This document shows positions 8,203-17,069 of a DNA stretch of 64,000 nucleotides, one piece after another. This DNA comes from Edaphobacter dinghuensis (GTDB lineage: Bacteria; Acidobacteriota; Terriglobia; Terriglobales; Acidobacteriaceae), in NCBI RefSeq assembly GCF_014640335.1, contig NZ_BMGT01000001.1, forward strand, positions 1,054,001-1,118,000. Direction: 5' to 3'. The translations under genes and the position numbers were made by a program. The first letter of the stretch is position 1; each line of letters begins with the position of its first letter. The notes beneath the pieces were generated by a model. It saw only the letters and a program-made list of their open reading frames with translations. It was not told the origin of the DNA and made no database searches.

Positions 8203-11200
8203 ATGGTGTCAGAGAGCACGGAAGTTTCGAAATTACAACTGCCGGCGGCACCTCTTAGCGAAACAGGTTCGGTCAAAGCCTGGCAGGAGCCAGTTTTGAT
8301 CAGGGCTTATATGCCTGCAACTCCGGATCCCAATCCATTGTTTCTCGAGAAGCGGGTCTATCAAGGCAGTAGTGGGCGAGTCTATCCTCTGCCCGTCATC
8401 GATCGTGTCGACACCGAGCCACGAATTCATCAATGGAAGGCTGCTCATATCGAAAATGAATTCATTCGACTGATGATCCTCCCTGAGATTGGTGGACGAA
8501 TCCACGTTGGCTTGGACAAGGTCAATGGCTACGATTTTTTCTATAGGCAAAATGTCATCAAACCTGCCCTTGTAGGTCTTGCAGGGCCATGGATATCAGG
8601 GGGAGTTGAATTCAACTGGCCACAACATCACCGTCCCGCGACCTTTATGCCGGTTGAACTGAGCATCGAACGCGATCCAGATGGATCCGTGACGATCTGG
8701 TGTAGCGATCATGATCCCATGGTGCATATGAAAGGCATGCATGGTATCTGCCTGCACCCGGGAAAAGCATACATCGATCTACGAGTTAGGCTTTACAACC
8801 GAACTCAGGATACGCAGACCTTTCTTTGGTGGGCAAACGTCGCGACCAAAGTAAATGAGAAGTATCAATCCTTCTTTCCCAAAGATGTCCGTTTTGTTGC
8901 CGATCATGCCAAACGTGCCGTCACGGAGTTTCCTCTCAGTCAAGGAAGTTACTACGGCGTCGACTATGGCCGTCGCGCTATTGAGGGAGTGCCGGATAAC
9001 GAGGAGCCCACTCATTTTTGCCCGGATGGATCATATCCGCCGAATGATCTAAGTTGGTACTCAAATATTCCTGTTCCGACAAGTTACATGATTGCCAACT
9101 CAAAAGGTGATTTTGCCGGTGGCTATGATCACGCTTTGCAGGCAGGCATGGTGCACATAGCCAACCATCATATTTCTCCCGGCAAAAAACAGTGGACATG
9201 GGGAAACCACGATTTCGGTTATGCATGGGACAGAAGTTTAACCGACTCTGATGGCCCCTATGTTGAGTTGATGGCTGGCGTCTATACGGACAACCAGCCC
9301 GATTTCTCCTTCCTTGCCCCAGGGGAGACCAAAACCTTCAATCAATATTGGTATCCAATCCGCGAGATTGGTGTGCCCGATCTTGCTAATCTCGACGCTG
9401 CAATACGCATTGAGAGAAGCTCTGACAATATGATCGTTCACCTTCTTGTAACTCGCGAGATCTCCAATGCAGTAGTCTCGGTTCAGTCTGGTGGACACGA
9501 GATAGGTAGATGGCGTGGTCGTCTCGTGCCTGAACATCCCTTGCATACCGAGCTAGCGATTGACGGCGATCTGCAAGACATAGAAGTGGTCGTGAAGGAA
9601 ATTAGCGAAAACGAGGATTTAATCCTCCATTATGCTCCTGCCAAAATAGCCGTTGCACCTCGCCCGGCAACTGCGACGGAACCAGAATTGCCGGAAAATA
9701 TCCGTTCAAGTGATGAACTCTACCTTGTCGGATTGCATTTGGAGCAGTACCGTCATGCAACTCGAGAACCCGTTTCGTACTGGCAGGAAGCTGTTCGACG
9801 AGATAGCGCAGACAGCCGCTCCAACCATGCTCTGGGGCGGTGGCATCTCCGACGCGGCGAATTCTCCATAGCTGAACGTTATCTCCGTACTTCCATTGAG
9901 CGTCTTACCGAACGGAACCCGAATCCATACGACGGCGAGCCTTACTACAACCTAGGATTGACCTTAAACTATCAGGGGAGAATCTCCGAAGCCTATGAAG
10001 CTTTTTACAAGTCCACCTGGAATTCCGCGTGGCGAGGACCCGCTTACCATCGTCTAGCGGAGATCGATTGTGGGCGGCTTCAATGGAAGAACGCTCTCGA
10101 TCACCTTGAGCGTTCCTTGAGAGCAGATACAGACAACTTGAATGCACGCAATCTGAAGACCGTTGTGCTCCGAAAACTAGGCAGGGACGAAGAGGCAGCG
10201 CTCTTCCTCTCAGCGACATGTGAGCTTGATCCTCTCGACAATTGGAGCCGCTATCTGAACTCGCGAACAAAACCGTTGAATGAGCAGCAAAGACTTGATT
10301 TAGCCTTTGATCACCTGCGAGCCAATCTATTGGAAGAAGCTGCTGACATCCTTTCGACGAATTGCGTAAATACGGATAGTGCGCTGTCAACTATGCAGCT
10401 TTATGGTCTGGCACATGTTTATCTCCTGCTAGGGTGCAAAAAGATGAGTGATGAGACATACCAACTCGCGGCTGCTGCGGAGCCAGCCTATGTTTTCCCT
10501 AGCAGGCTGGAAGAGCTTGTGCTGTTGGAGTCTGCTATAGACCGAAATCCGCTTGACGCAAGGGCTCGGTATTATTTGGGCAATCTTCTATATGACAAAA
10601 GACGGCATACAGAGGCTATCGAGTTATGGGAGCGCGCTGCGGAGCTGGACCCTCATTTTCCCACGGTTTGGAGAAACCTTGGGTTTGCTTACTCCAACAT
10701 CCGTCATGATCAAAAGAGTGCTCTTGCGGCATTCGCTCGAGCACGAGCAGCCGCACCTAACGATGCCCGCATAGCCTATGAGCAAGATCAGTTGCTAAAG
10801 CGCACGGATGCAAGTCCTGAGCGTCGACTTGCATCCTTCGAGCAATTACAGAAGTTGGTGGCATCGCGCGACGATCTCTCTGTGGAGCTTGCCACACTTT
10901 ATAACCAGGTTGGACGTCCACAAGACGCATTAAAGGTCTTACTCTCGCGTCGATTCCAACCATGGGAAGGCGGCGAAGGTTTAGTGCTGACGCAATTCGT
11001 CCGAGCAAATCTTCTTCTCGGTCATAAGGCGCTTGCTGAGGGCAAACCCGAGGTTGCAATTTGCAGATTTGGAGCCGCATGGAATCTACCTGAAAGTCTT
11101 GGGGAAGCAAAACACCTTCTAATGAATCTCAGCATGATCGACTATTGGCTGGGAGTCGCGCATGCTGCTAATCGAGATAACGATCAAGCGTCCCTCCACT

Positions 11201-11595
11201 GGGAGCGTGCAGCAATGGTGCGGGCTGACTTCCAACAGATGCAGGTTCATTCCATCTCGGATATGACGTACTGGAACGGAAAGGCGCTCGCCAGGCTTGG
11301 CAGGAATGATGAGGCGAAGGATGTCTTTCAAGAGATATACGACTACTCCATCAGACTCGAAGATCAGCCCTCACGAATAGATTATTTTGCGACCTCGCTC
11401 CCCACGATGCTGCTCTTTGATGATGATCTGGATCTGCGGCAGAAGATTTCAGCAAAATTTCTTCGCGCTCAAGCTCTCCTTGGTCTTGGACGCGTATTTG
11501 AAGGAACCGCTTTGCTCAACGAGGTGCGAACTCTTGACGCAAATCATTCAGGAGCAGCTGATTTATTGTCAGCTATTGAAATGGCTGTGGTCTAG
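8203..11595 (+). CDS. DUF5107 domain protein with long TPR array
   Basis: The ATG at 8203 is preceded by AAGGAG (8188-8193) with 9 bases between; an ATG at 8167 would add 12 residues. The product has about 1130 residues and no signal peptide or membrane segment, so it should be cytoplasmic. The first half (to about residue 410) matches my memory of DUF5107: IENEFIRLMILPEIGGRI resembles the mutarotase-like strand pair, and FNWPQHHRP, WWANVA and YDHALQAG are rich in His, Trp and acidic residues as in a sugar-binding pocket. From about residue 520 to the end it is helical with recurring TPR signatures (LGRWHLRRGEFSIAERYL, YYLGNLLYDKRRHTEAIELW, NLGFAYSN). I know no proven function for this family. 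Position between sugar hydrolases and an MFS permease suggests intracellular processing of an imported oligosaccharide. Confidence 0.75.
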   Translation: MVSESTEVSKLQLPAAPLSETGSVKAWQEPVLIRAYMPATPDPNPLFLEKRVYQGSSGRVYPLPVIDRVDTEPRIHQWKAAHIENEFIRLMILPEIGGRIHVGLDKVNGYDFFYRQNVIKPALVGLAGPWISGGVEFNWPQHHRPATFMPVELSIERDPDGSVTIWCSDHDPMVHMKGMHGICLHPGKAYIDLRVRLYNRTQDTQTFLWWANVATKVNEKYQSFFPKDVRFVADHAKRAVTEFPLSQGSYYGVDYGRRAIEGVPDNEEPTHFCPDGSYPPNDLSWYSNIPVPTSYMIANSKGDFAGGYDHALQAGMVHIANHHISPGKKQWTWGNHDFGYAWDRSLTDSDGPYVELMAGVYTDNQPDFSFLAPGETKTFNQYWYPIREIGVPDLANLDAAIRIERSSDNMIVHLLVTREISNAVVSVQSGGHEIGRWRGRLVPEHPLHTELAIDGDLQDIEVVVKEISENEDLILHYAPAKIAVAPRPATATEPELPENIRSSDELYLVGLHLEQYRHATREPVSYWQEAVRRDSADSRSNHALGRWHLRRGEFSIAERYLRTSIERLTERNPNPYDGEPYYNLGLTLNYQGRISEAYEAFYKSTWNSAWRGPAYHRLAEIDCGRLQWKNALDHLERSLRADTDNLNARNLKTVVLRKLGRDEEAALFLSATCELDPLDNWSRYLNSRTKPLNEQQRLDLAFDHLRANLLEEAADILSTNCVNTDSALSTMQLYGLAHVYLLLGCKKMSDETYQLAAAAEPAYVFPSRLEELVLLESAIDRNPLDARARYYLGNLLYDKRRHTEAIELWERAAELDPHFPTVWRNLGFAYSNIRHDQKSALAAFARARAAAPNDARIAYEQDQLLKRTDASPERRLASFEQLQKLVASRDDLSVELATLYNQVGRPQDALKVLLSRRFQPWEGGEGLVLTQFVRANLLLGHKALAEGKPEVAICRFGAAWNLPESLGEAKHLLMNLSMIDYWLGVAHAANRDNDQASLHWERAAMVRADFQQMQVHSISDMTYWNGKALARLGRNDEAKDVFQEIYDYSIRLEDQPSRIDYFATSLPTMLLFDDDLDLRQKISAKFLRAQALLGLGRVFEGTALLNEVRTLDANHSGAADLLSAIEMAVV

Positions 11596-11597
11596 CT

Positions 11598-13031
11598 ATG
11601 CAGATTGTTCCCGTACATACGAGTACAAATGCGCCCGCAGTTCAAAGCAAAAATACCGCTTACCTTTGGACGATCGCGTTGGTAGCAGCTATGGGCGGGC
11701 TGCTCTTTGGTTATGACTGGGTAGTGATTGGAGGTGCACGTCAATTTTACGAAAGCTACTTCCATCTCACCTCAGAACAACTTATCGGCTGGGCCAACGG
11801 CTGCGCCTTACTCGGGTGTTTCGTCGGTTCTTTAATCGCAGGATATGCAGGTGAACGCTTCGGTCGTAGGCGTGTCCTTCTCGTTTCGGCAATTTTATTT
11901 GCAATTTCTTCAACGCTTACAGGATGGTCTTATTCTTTTTCATCCTTCGTCTTCTGGCGCATCGTCGGCGGAGCCGCAATTGGGCTTAGTTCTAATATGT
12001 CTCCTCTTTACATCGCCGAGATAAGTCCAGCTAAGGTCCGTGGTCGTCTCGTTAGTCTGAATCAATTCGCCATCGTGATCGGCATTCTTCTGGCACAGAT
12101 TGCGAATTGGCAGATTGCTCGTCCGATTCCCGACCATATGAGCCGACTTGCATTTTTGCGATCCTGGAACGTTCAGTACGGATGGCGTTGGATGTTCTGC
12201 GCGGTAGTCGTGCCAGCGGTGATATTCACCGTTACATCGTTCTTTATCCCTGAAAGTCCTCGCTGGTTGTTGACCAAAGGCGAAGAGACTTCAGCTTGCG
12301 ATGTGCTCACCAGAATAGGAGGGCGTTCGTATGCGCTGGAAGAGATATCGAACATCAGAAAGGTTCTGGATCTCGAAGCACGAATGAAAATATCCTTGCG
12401 AGAGTTTGGAATGCCTGGAATCAGGAAGATCGTGCTGATCGGTGTAACCCTCGCTGTTCTCCAGCAGTGGACAGGTATCAACATTCTCTTTAACTATGCC
12501 GCAGAGGTTTATCGTAGTGCCGGATATGGGCAGAATGATATCTTCCTCAACATCGTAATCACCGGGACGATCAATCTGATCTTCACGGTCATGGCCATGC
12601 TGATCGTCGATAGGATCGGCCGTCGCCCAATGATGTTGTATGGCTGCTTGGGAATAGGGCTGTCACATCTTTTTGCCGCTCTGGCCTATCACGCAGGCTG
12701 GCATGGCAGGCCAGTGTTGCTGCTTACGCTTAGCGCTATTGCCTGCTACGCTCTCACTTTGGCACCTGTTACATGGGTACTGATTTCGGAGATATTCCCC
12801 AACCGCATTCGTTCTCAGGGAGTGTCGATTGCAGTATGCGCTTTATGGCTATCATCCTTTGCCCTCACCTATACGTTTCCATGGATTGACCATAAACTAG
12901 GTAGCTCAGGCACCTTCCTCGGATATGGTGGAATCTGTATCCTCGGGGCCGCCTTTGTGTACTTCTTTGTGCCGGAGACTAAAGGGCAGACGCTAGAGCA
13001 AATCGAATCCAAAAGCCTTCACTCGAATTAG
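11598..13031 (+). CDS. Sugar porter family MFS permease
   Basis: This 477-residue integral membrane protein has about 12 hydrophobic segments. Sugar-porter hallmarks are GGLLFGYDW after the first segment, GERFGRRRVLL between segments 2 and 3, a PESPRWLL motif after segment 6, QQWTGINILFNYA in segment 7, DRIGRRPMM, and PETKGQTLEQIE at the C-terminus. These belong to proton- or facilitated-transport permeases for hexoses, pentoses or small glycosides at the inner membrane. The ATG follows the DUF5107 stop after 2 bases, so the two genes are almost certainly co-transcribed and translationally coupled. The transported sugar is probably the product of the extracellular GH27, GH95 and GH97 enzymes. 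Confidence 0.9.
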   Translation: MQIVPVHTSTNAPAVQSKNTAYLWTIALVAAMGGLLFGYDWVVIGGARQFYESYFHLTSEQLIGWANGCALLGCFVGSLIAGYAGERFGRRRVLLVSAILFAISSTLTGWSYSFSSFVFWRIVGGAAIGLSSNMSPLYIAEISPAKVRGRLVSLNQFAIVIGILLAQIANWQIARPIPDHMSRLAFLRSWNVQYGWRWMFCAVVVPAVIFTVTSFFIPESPRWLLTKGEETSACDVLTRIGGRSYALEEISNIRKVLDLEARMKISLREFGMPGIRKIVLIGVTLAVLQQWTGINILFNYAAEVYRSAGYGQNDIFLNIVITGTINLIFTVMAMLIVDRIGRRPMMLYGCLGIGLSHLFAALAYHAGWHGRPVLLLTLSAIACYALTLAPVTWVLISEIFPNRIRSQGVSIAVCALWLSSFALTYTFPWIDHKLGSSGTFLGYGGICILGAAFVYFFVPETKGQTLEQIESKSLHSN

Positions 13032-13172
13032 CTACTTCTCGGCAGCTAAGCGTTTCCCCATTCGGCTCATTTCTAACTAGATAGATTGAAACGTTCACGA
13101 AAGTATCAGGCAATTCTATAAATCATCGCATTTACAAATATTTACAGGCATATCTTCTATAAATAATTTTCC

Positions 13173-13178
13173 TTGACA
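13173..13178 (+). promoter_or_regulatory. -35 box (TTGACA) of the receptor-GH97 unit
   Basis: A perfect TTGACA stands 32 bases before operator copy 3, matching the layout of the other two promoters. ATAAGG or TAAGGT near 13196-13202 is a weak -10 candidate. Confidence 0.55.
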
Positions 13179-13209
13179 GTTATCTAGAATCAAGCATAAG
13201 GTGGTTTAC

Positions 13210-13223
13210 CGGTAACGTACACA
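13210..13223 (+). promoter_or_regulatory. LacI-type operator, copy 3 (CGGTAACGTACACA)
   Basis: It matches copies 1 and 2 over CGGTAACGTA and then has CACA where they have AACG. It also shares the TTT or TTG upstream flank. It lies in the leader of the TonB-dependent receptor gene. Confidence 0.65.
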
Positions 13224-13332
13224 ATTGTTGTTCAGATCCGTAAATACGTGCGGAGGATTTGGGCGCCATGTTTAGTTCAGAGAGGCCATACAGATGAGAT
13301 CGGTAGAGCAAAATTGCGGGAGGCAAACTTCG

Positions 13333-16300
13333 ATGGCGAGGAAAAGATTTCAAGACTTATGCGAACGAATCGGACAGCAAATGTTGCTTCTGGCGTGCTT
13401 GTTGGGGATTCAGCTTGCCAATCATGCTGCCATCGCACAAGTTGATCAAGGCGCGATCACAGGTGTCGTGCAGGATACCAGCGGTGCGGTTGTTCCCAAT
13501 GCGCAGGTTACGGTGACGAACACGGATATAGGATTAGTATTGCAAGGGACTACGAACGGGAGTGGCGTCTATGTATTTTCACCACTGAAGATTGGCCATT
13601 ACTCTGTGAGCGCCACGGCGAAGGGATTTCAGACAACGAGGCGCGAAAATCTTCATCTCGATGCGGAGCAGCGGCTCAACATTGTTATGGCTTTGAAGCC
13701 GGGTGCAGTTTCAGATACGGTAACTGTCACAGATGAAGTTCCGCTGCTCCAAACCCAAAGTAGCGCTGTTGGTCAGGTTATCAGCACAGACGTGATTAAC
13801 AATACGCCTCTCAATGGACGTAATTGGGTTTATATCGCGCAATTAACTGCGGGTGTCGCCCCTCCTCTTGGAAATACGCGTGGCAGCGGCAGCGGCGACT
13901 TTGTAGCGAACGGACAGCGTGCCGAGCAGAATAACTTCATCCTCGATGGCGTGGACAATAACACCAATCTGGTCGACTTCCTCAACGGCTCTAGCTATGT
14001 TATGCGACCACCCCCCGATGCACTCTCTGAGTTTAGTCTTCAAACCAGCAACTTCAGCGCGGAGTTCGGGCATTCGGCCGGTGGTGTCATGAATGCTAGC
14101 ATTAAATCAGGTACGAACCAGATCCATGGAGATATATGGGAGTACTTGCGCAACACGAACCTAGATGCGATCAACTGGAACGCCGGTCCTGGTGCAAAGG
14201 TTCCTCCATATCATCAGAACCAGTTTGGGGCAACGCTTGGTTTGCCGATCTGGAAGAACAAACTGTTCTATTTCGGAGACATCGAGGTTAACCGTATCTC
14301 GATCAGCAATCCAACGCCGATCAATGTACCTACGGCACTAATGAGACAGGGAAATTTTTCTGAACTGTTGAATGGAAGTTTGACTGGAGTTGGTGCACCG
14401 ACCTTGCTCTACGAGCCAAATTCGGCTGACGTTAATAAGCCAATGATATGCAATGGGCGGCAAAATGTATTGTGTCCCAGCCAGATCAATACAGTCGCTT
14501 CGAGAATCCTCAATCTCTATCCAACTCCGAACGCCAACAATGGCAAGACTTATAACAACTACATCGTCAACCTTGGTAACAGCGATAATATCGTCCAGTG
14601 GGACCAACGCTTGGATTGGAACATTCGATCAAGCGATCAGGCTTATGCTCGTTACAGCTACCTGCATGAGATCAAGACCAATGGTCTTCCTCTAGGGCCG
14701 CTCCTGGATGGAAGCGGCTATGGCGGTCAGTACGACACGAACCTTGCTATGAACTTTATGGGTAGCGAGACCCATATCTTTACCCCTTTGCTTACTAATG
14801 AGTTTCGTTTTGGCTATAACTGGGGCGTATTTAACTTTCAGCAACCAAATGCTTATAACCCCAACGCTGCCTCCTCGTTGGGATTGGGCCCGCAGTCGCC
14901 TAATTTGAAGCCAGGTCAGTATGGTCTGCCATCTGGTTATGTCAATGGCACGATCCAGCAGTGGGGTTCAGTGGGCATCAGCCGAGAATCTCAGAACGTA
15001 TATCAAATATTGGACAACGTGACGAAGGTATGGGGTAATCACTCTCTCAAGTTTGGAGTGTCACTGCAGGCGGTGCGCTTTTACTATATCTATGCTCCCG
15101 CAGACCTTGGTCAATATCATTACGACGGCCAATTCACGGGATTGCCCGGCGTAGCAAATACTGGCTCAGCAGTTGCAGACATGTTGGTGGACCAGGAGAA
15201 CTACGCTGCCGTGTCGCAATCGCCGAATGTTAATGATGCGCAGTGGTATAAGGCTGGTTACGCACAGGACGATTGGAGGCTGACGCCGAAGCTCACCTTG
15301 AATCTGGGCATCCGCTACGACTATTACCAACCTTATAAGGAAAACTCAGGAGCGCAGGCCAACTTCGTTGTTACCGGTCCGCTCGGCATTGGTACTGGTT
15401 CGGGAGTCTATGAGTTGCCAAAGAGTCAGCAAAATGTTCCTTTGGGCGCTCCTTTTCTCAGTATATTGGCGAAGGACAATGTCAGCGTGAAGTACGTTGA
15501 TAACGATCGCCTGATAACAGGGCAAAAGACGAATTTCGCTCCACGCATCGGCTTTGCCTATCAGGCACATCCGAGCACGGTCTTCCGTGCTGGCTTTGGT
15601 ATCTTCTATGGCGGTCTTCAGTCAGAGGGAAATGGAAACTTGGGAGCGAACTTCCCCTACTCCAATCAGGCCAGCTTCTATGCTCCCACCTGTTCAACAG
15701 ACAACTGTCCGTCGTTGGCAGCGCAAGGCATCACGCTTCAGGCAGGTCTACAACCATCCATCGGAGCAGGTTTGCAGACCTTCGTCTCCCAGCCGGGTTT
15801 CCATTCTACCGATCCAAATGTAAAGACTCCGTACACGATGAATTACAGCTTCGGGATGCAGCAATCGATTTCTCCCAACCTGGCTGCCACCATCAGCTAT
15901 GTTGGCAATGTTTCTCGACACTTGGAGTTGTACGCCGCACCGAATACTGCGCCTGGCCTATGGAGACCAGGCACAAACACCAACCCCTTCAATCCTTTCC
16001 CGGATCTTGGTGGCATAGGTCAGATCCACTATGGAGGCGTGAGCACCTACAACTCGCTGCAGACGAAATTGGAGAAGCGCTATTCACACGGGCTGTCATT
16101 CTTGGCAACGTATACCTGGTCTCATGCACTTGATGATGCCAGCGATGCAGGTGGTCTCTTCACTGCGATCGGCGATCGCAATCAGGCACTAATTCCATTT
16201 ATTGATGAACTTACTAACTCTGTCTTTGACATTCGCCATCGTGTCACTATCAATGGTAACTACGAGCTGCCATTTGGTAAGGGACGGGCATTTCTGAATC

Positions 16301-16923
16301 ACTCACGCTGGGCCGACGAGACAGTCGGCGGCTGGGCGACGAGCCTGACTTGGGCAGCCCAGACTGGTGTACCATTTACGGTCTCGCCCAATATCAGTAC
16401 AGCGGCCAATGGTGGCGGCCGCGCATATACTATCCGCAATCCATTCAGCGGAGGCGGCACGCCCGATCCATCTAACCCAAGCCTTACTTCCTGCCCGGCA
16501 GAGGTTCGGACAAAGCTGAACTACATCAACCCCTGCGCTTTCCGTAACCCGATTCCGGGAGAAACGATCTCTGACGCTACACATCCAGTAGGTTCGGTTA
16601 ACTCGGACGGTGTTCCTGTTCTCTATCAGGCACCTGTAACCGACAAAGCTACGGCGATCGCGCTACTTGGCGGGGTGCAGAATAATGTATACGGCCCCGG
16701 CTACTATCAGGTGAACATGTCGATGTTCAAAACATTTCCCACCTGGCGTGAGCAGAACCTGCAGTTCCGAGCAGACGCTTTCAACGTGCTGAACCATCCA
16801 ACGCTGGGAACACCTAACGGTTCTATGAATGCAAATGGAGGTCTGATCTCCGGACCAAAGTTCTTTCAGAACAACACGCCGGATGCTCGTTTCTTCCAGC
16901 TGTCTCTTAAGTATGTGTTTTAG
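13333..16923 (+). CDS. TonB-dependent receptor, Oar-like, with carboxypeptidase-regulatory-like domain
   Basis: I prefer the ATG at 13333 (GGGAGG at 13318-13323, spacer 9) over the ATG at 13294, which has a weaker site. The product has about 1196 residues: signal peptide ending AAIAQ, then a beta-sandwich regulatory-like domain (GAITGVVQDTSGAVVPNAQV through GHYSVSATAKGF, about 33-115), a plug (TPLNGRNWVYIAQLTAG, FILDGVDNN, STFxAEFGHSAGGV-type segment, about 130-270) and a long beta-barrel. The barrel ends in FFQLSLKYVF, whose terminal Phe is the outer-membrane assembly signal. This is the expanded acidobacterial type that takes oligosaccharides across the outer membrane using TonB-ExbBD energy. 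It is the SusC analogue of the locus; no SusD-like gene is present. GH97 follows after 146 bases containing a hairpin. Confidence 0.93.
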   Translation: MARKRFQDLCERIGQQMLLLACLLGIQLANHAAIAQVDQGAITGVVQDTSGAVVPNAQVTVTNTDIGLVLQGTTNGSGVYVFSPLKIGHYSVSATAKGFQTTRRENLHLDAEQRLNIVMALKPGAVSDTVTVTDEVPLLQTQSSAVGQVISTDVINNTPLNGRNWVYIAQLTAGVAPPLGNTRGSGSGDFVANGQRAEQNNFILDGVDNNTNLVDFLNGSSYVMRPPPDALSEFSLQTSNFSAEFGHSAGGVMNASIKSGTNQIHGDIWEYLRNTNLDAINWNAGPGAKVPPYHQNQFGATLGLPIWKNKLFYFGDIEVNRISISNPTPINVPTALMRQGNFSELLNGSLTGVGAPTLLYEPNSADVNKPMICNGRQNVLCPSQINTVASRILNLYPTPNANNGKTYNNYIVNLGNSDNIVQWDQRLDWNIRSSDQAYARYSYLHEIKTNGLPLGPLLDGSGYGGQYDTNLAMNFMGSETHIFTPLLTNEFRFGYNWGVFNFQQPNAYNPNAASSLGLGPQSPNLKPGQYGLPSGYVNGTIQQWGSVGISRESQNVYQILDNVTKVWGNHSLKFGVSLQAVRFYYIYAPADLGQYHYDGQFTGLPGVANTGSAVADMLVDQENYAAVSQSPNVNDAQWYKAGYAQDDWRLTPKLTLNLGIRYDYYQPYKENSGAQANFVVTGPLGIGTGSGVYELPKSQQNVPLGAPFLSILAKDNVSVKYVDNDRLITGQKTNFAPRIGFAYQAHPSTVFRAGFGIFYGGLQSEGNGNLGANFPYSNQASFYAPTCSTDNCPSLAAQGITLQAGLQPSIGAGLQTFVSQPGFHSTDPNVKTPYTMNYSFGMQQSISPNLAATISYVGNVSRHLELYAAPNTAPGLWRPGTNTNPFNPFPDLGGIGQIHYGGVSTYNSLQTKLEKRYSHGLSFLATYTWSHALDDASDAGGLFTAIGDRNQALIPFIDELTNSVFDIRHRVTINGNYELPFGKGRAFLNHSRWADETVGGWATSLTWAAQTGVPFTVSPNISTAANGGGRAYTIRNPFSGGGTPDPSNPSLTSCPAEVRTKLNYINPCAFRNPIPGETISDATHPVGSVNSDGVPVLYQAPVTDKATAIALLGGVQNNVYGPGYYQVNMSMFKTFPTWREQNLQFRADAFNVLNHPTLGTPNGSMNANGGLISGPKFFQNNTPDARFFQLSLKYVF

Positions 16924-16945
16924 CAGATTGTGATTTACTGATTCG

Positions 16946-16988
16946 CGGGAGTGAAGGGACAATGCAGACAATTTTCCCTTCGCTCCCG
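16946..16988 (+). terminator. Long intergenic hairpin between receptor and GH97 genes
   Basis: CGGGAGTGAAGGGA (16946-16959) pairs with TCCCTTCGCTCCCG (16975-16988), with one G-T pair in 14, around a 15-base loop. No T-run follows directly, although TTTTATTTTT occurs about 15 bases on. It may be a partial terminator or an mRNA-stability hairpin that lowers GH97 expression relative to the receptor. Confidence 0.6.
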
Positions 16989-17069
16989 TCTGTCACTGCA
17001 TAGTTTTATTTTTGGAGTTCAGATTTTCCTTTCAACCAGTTTGAGTTCATATCCTTCACAAAGAGGTTG

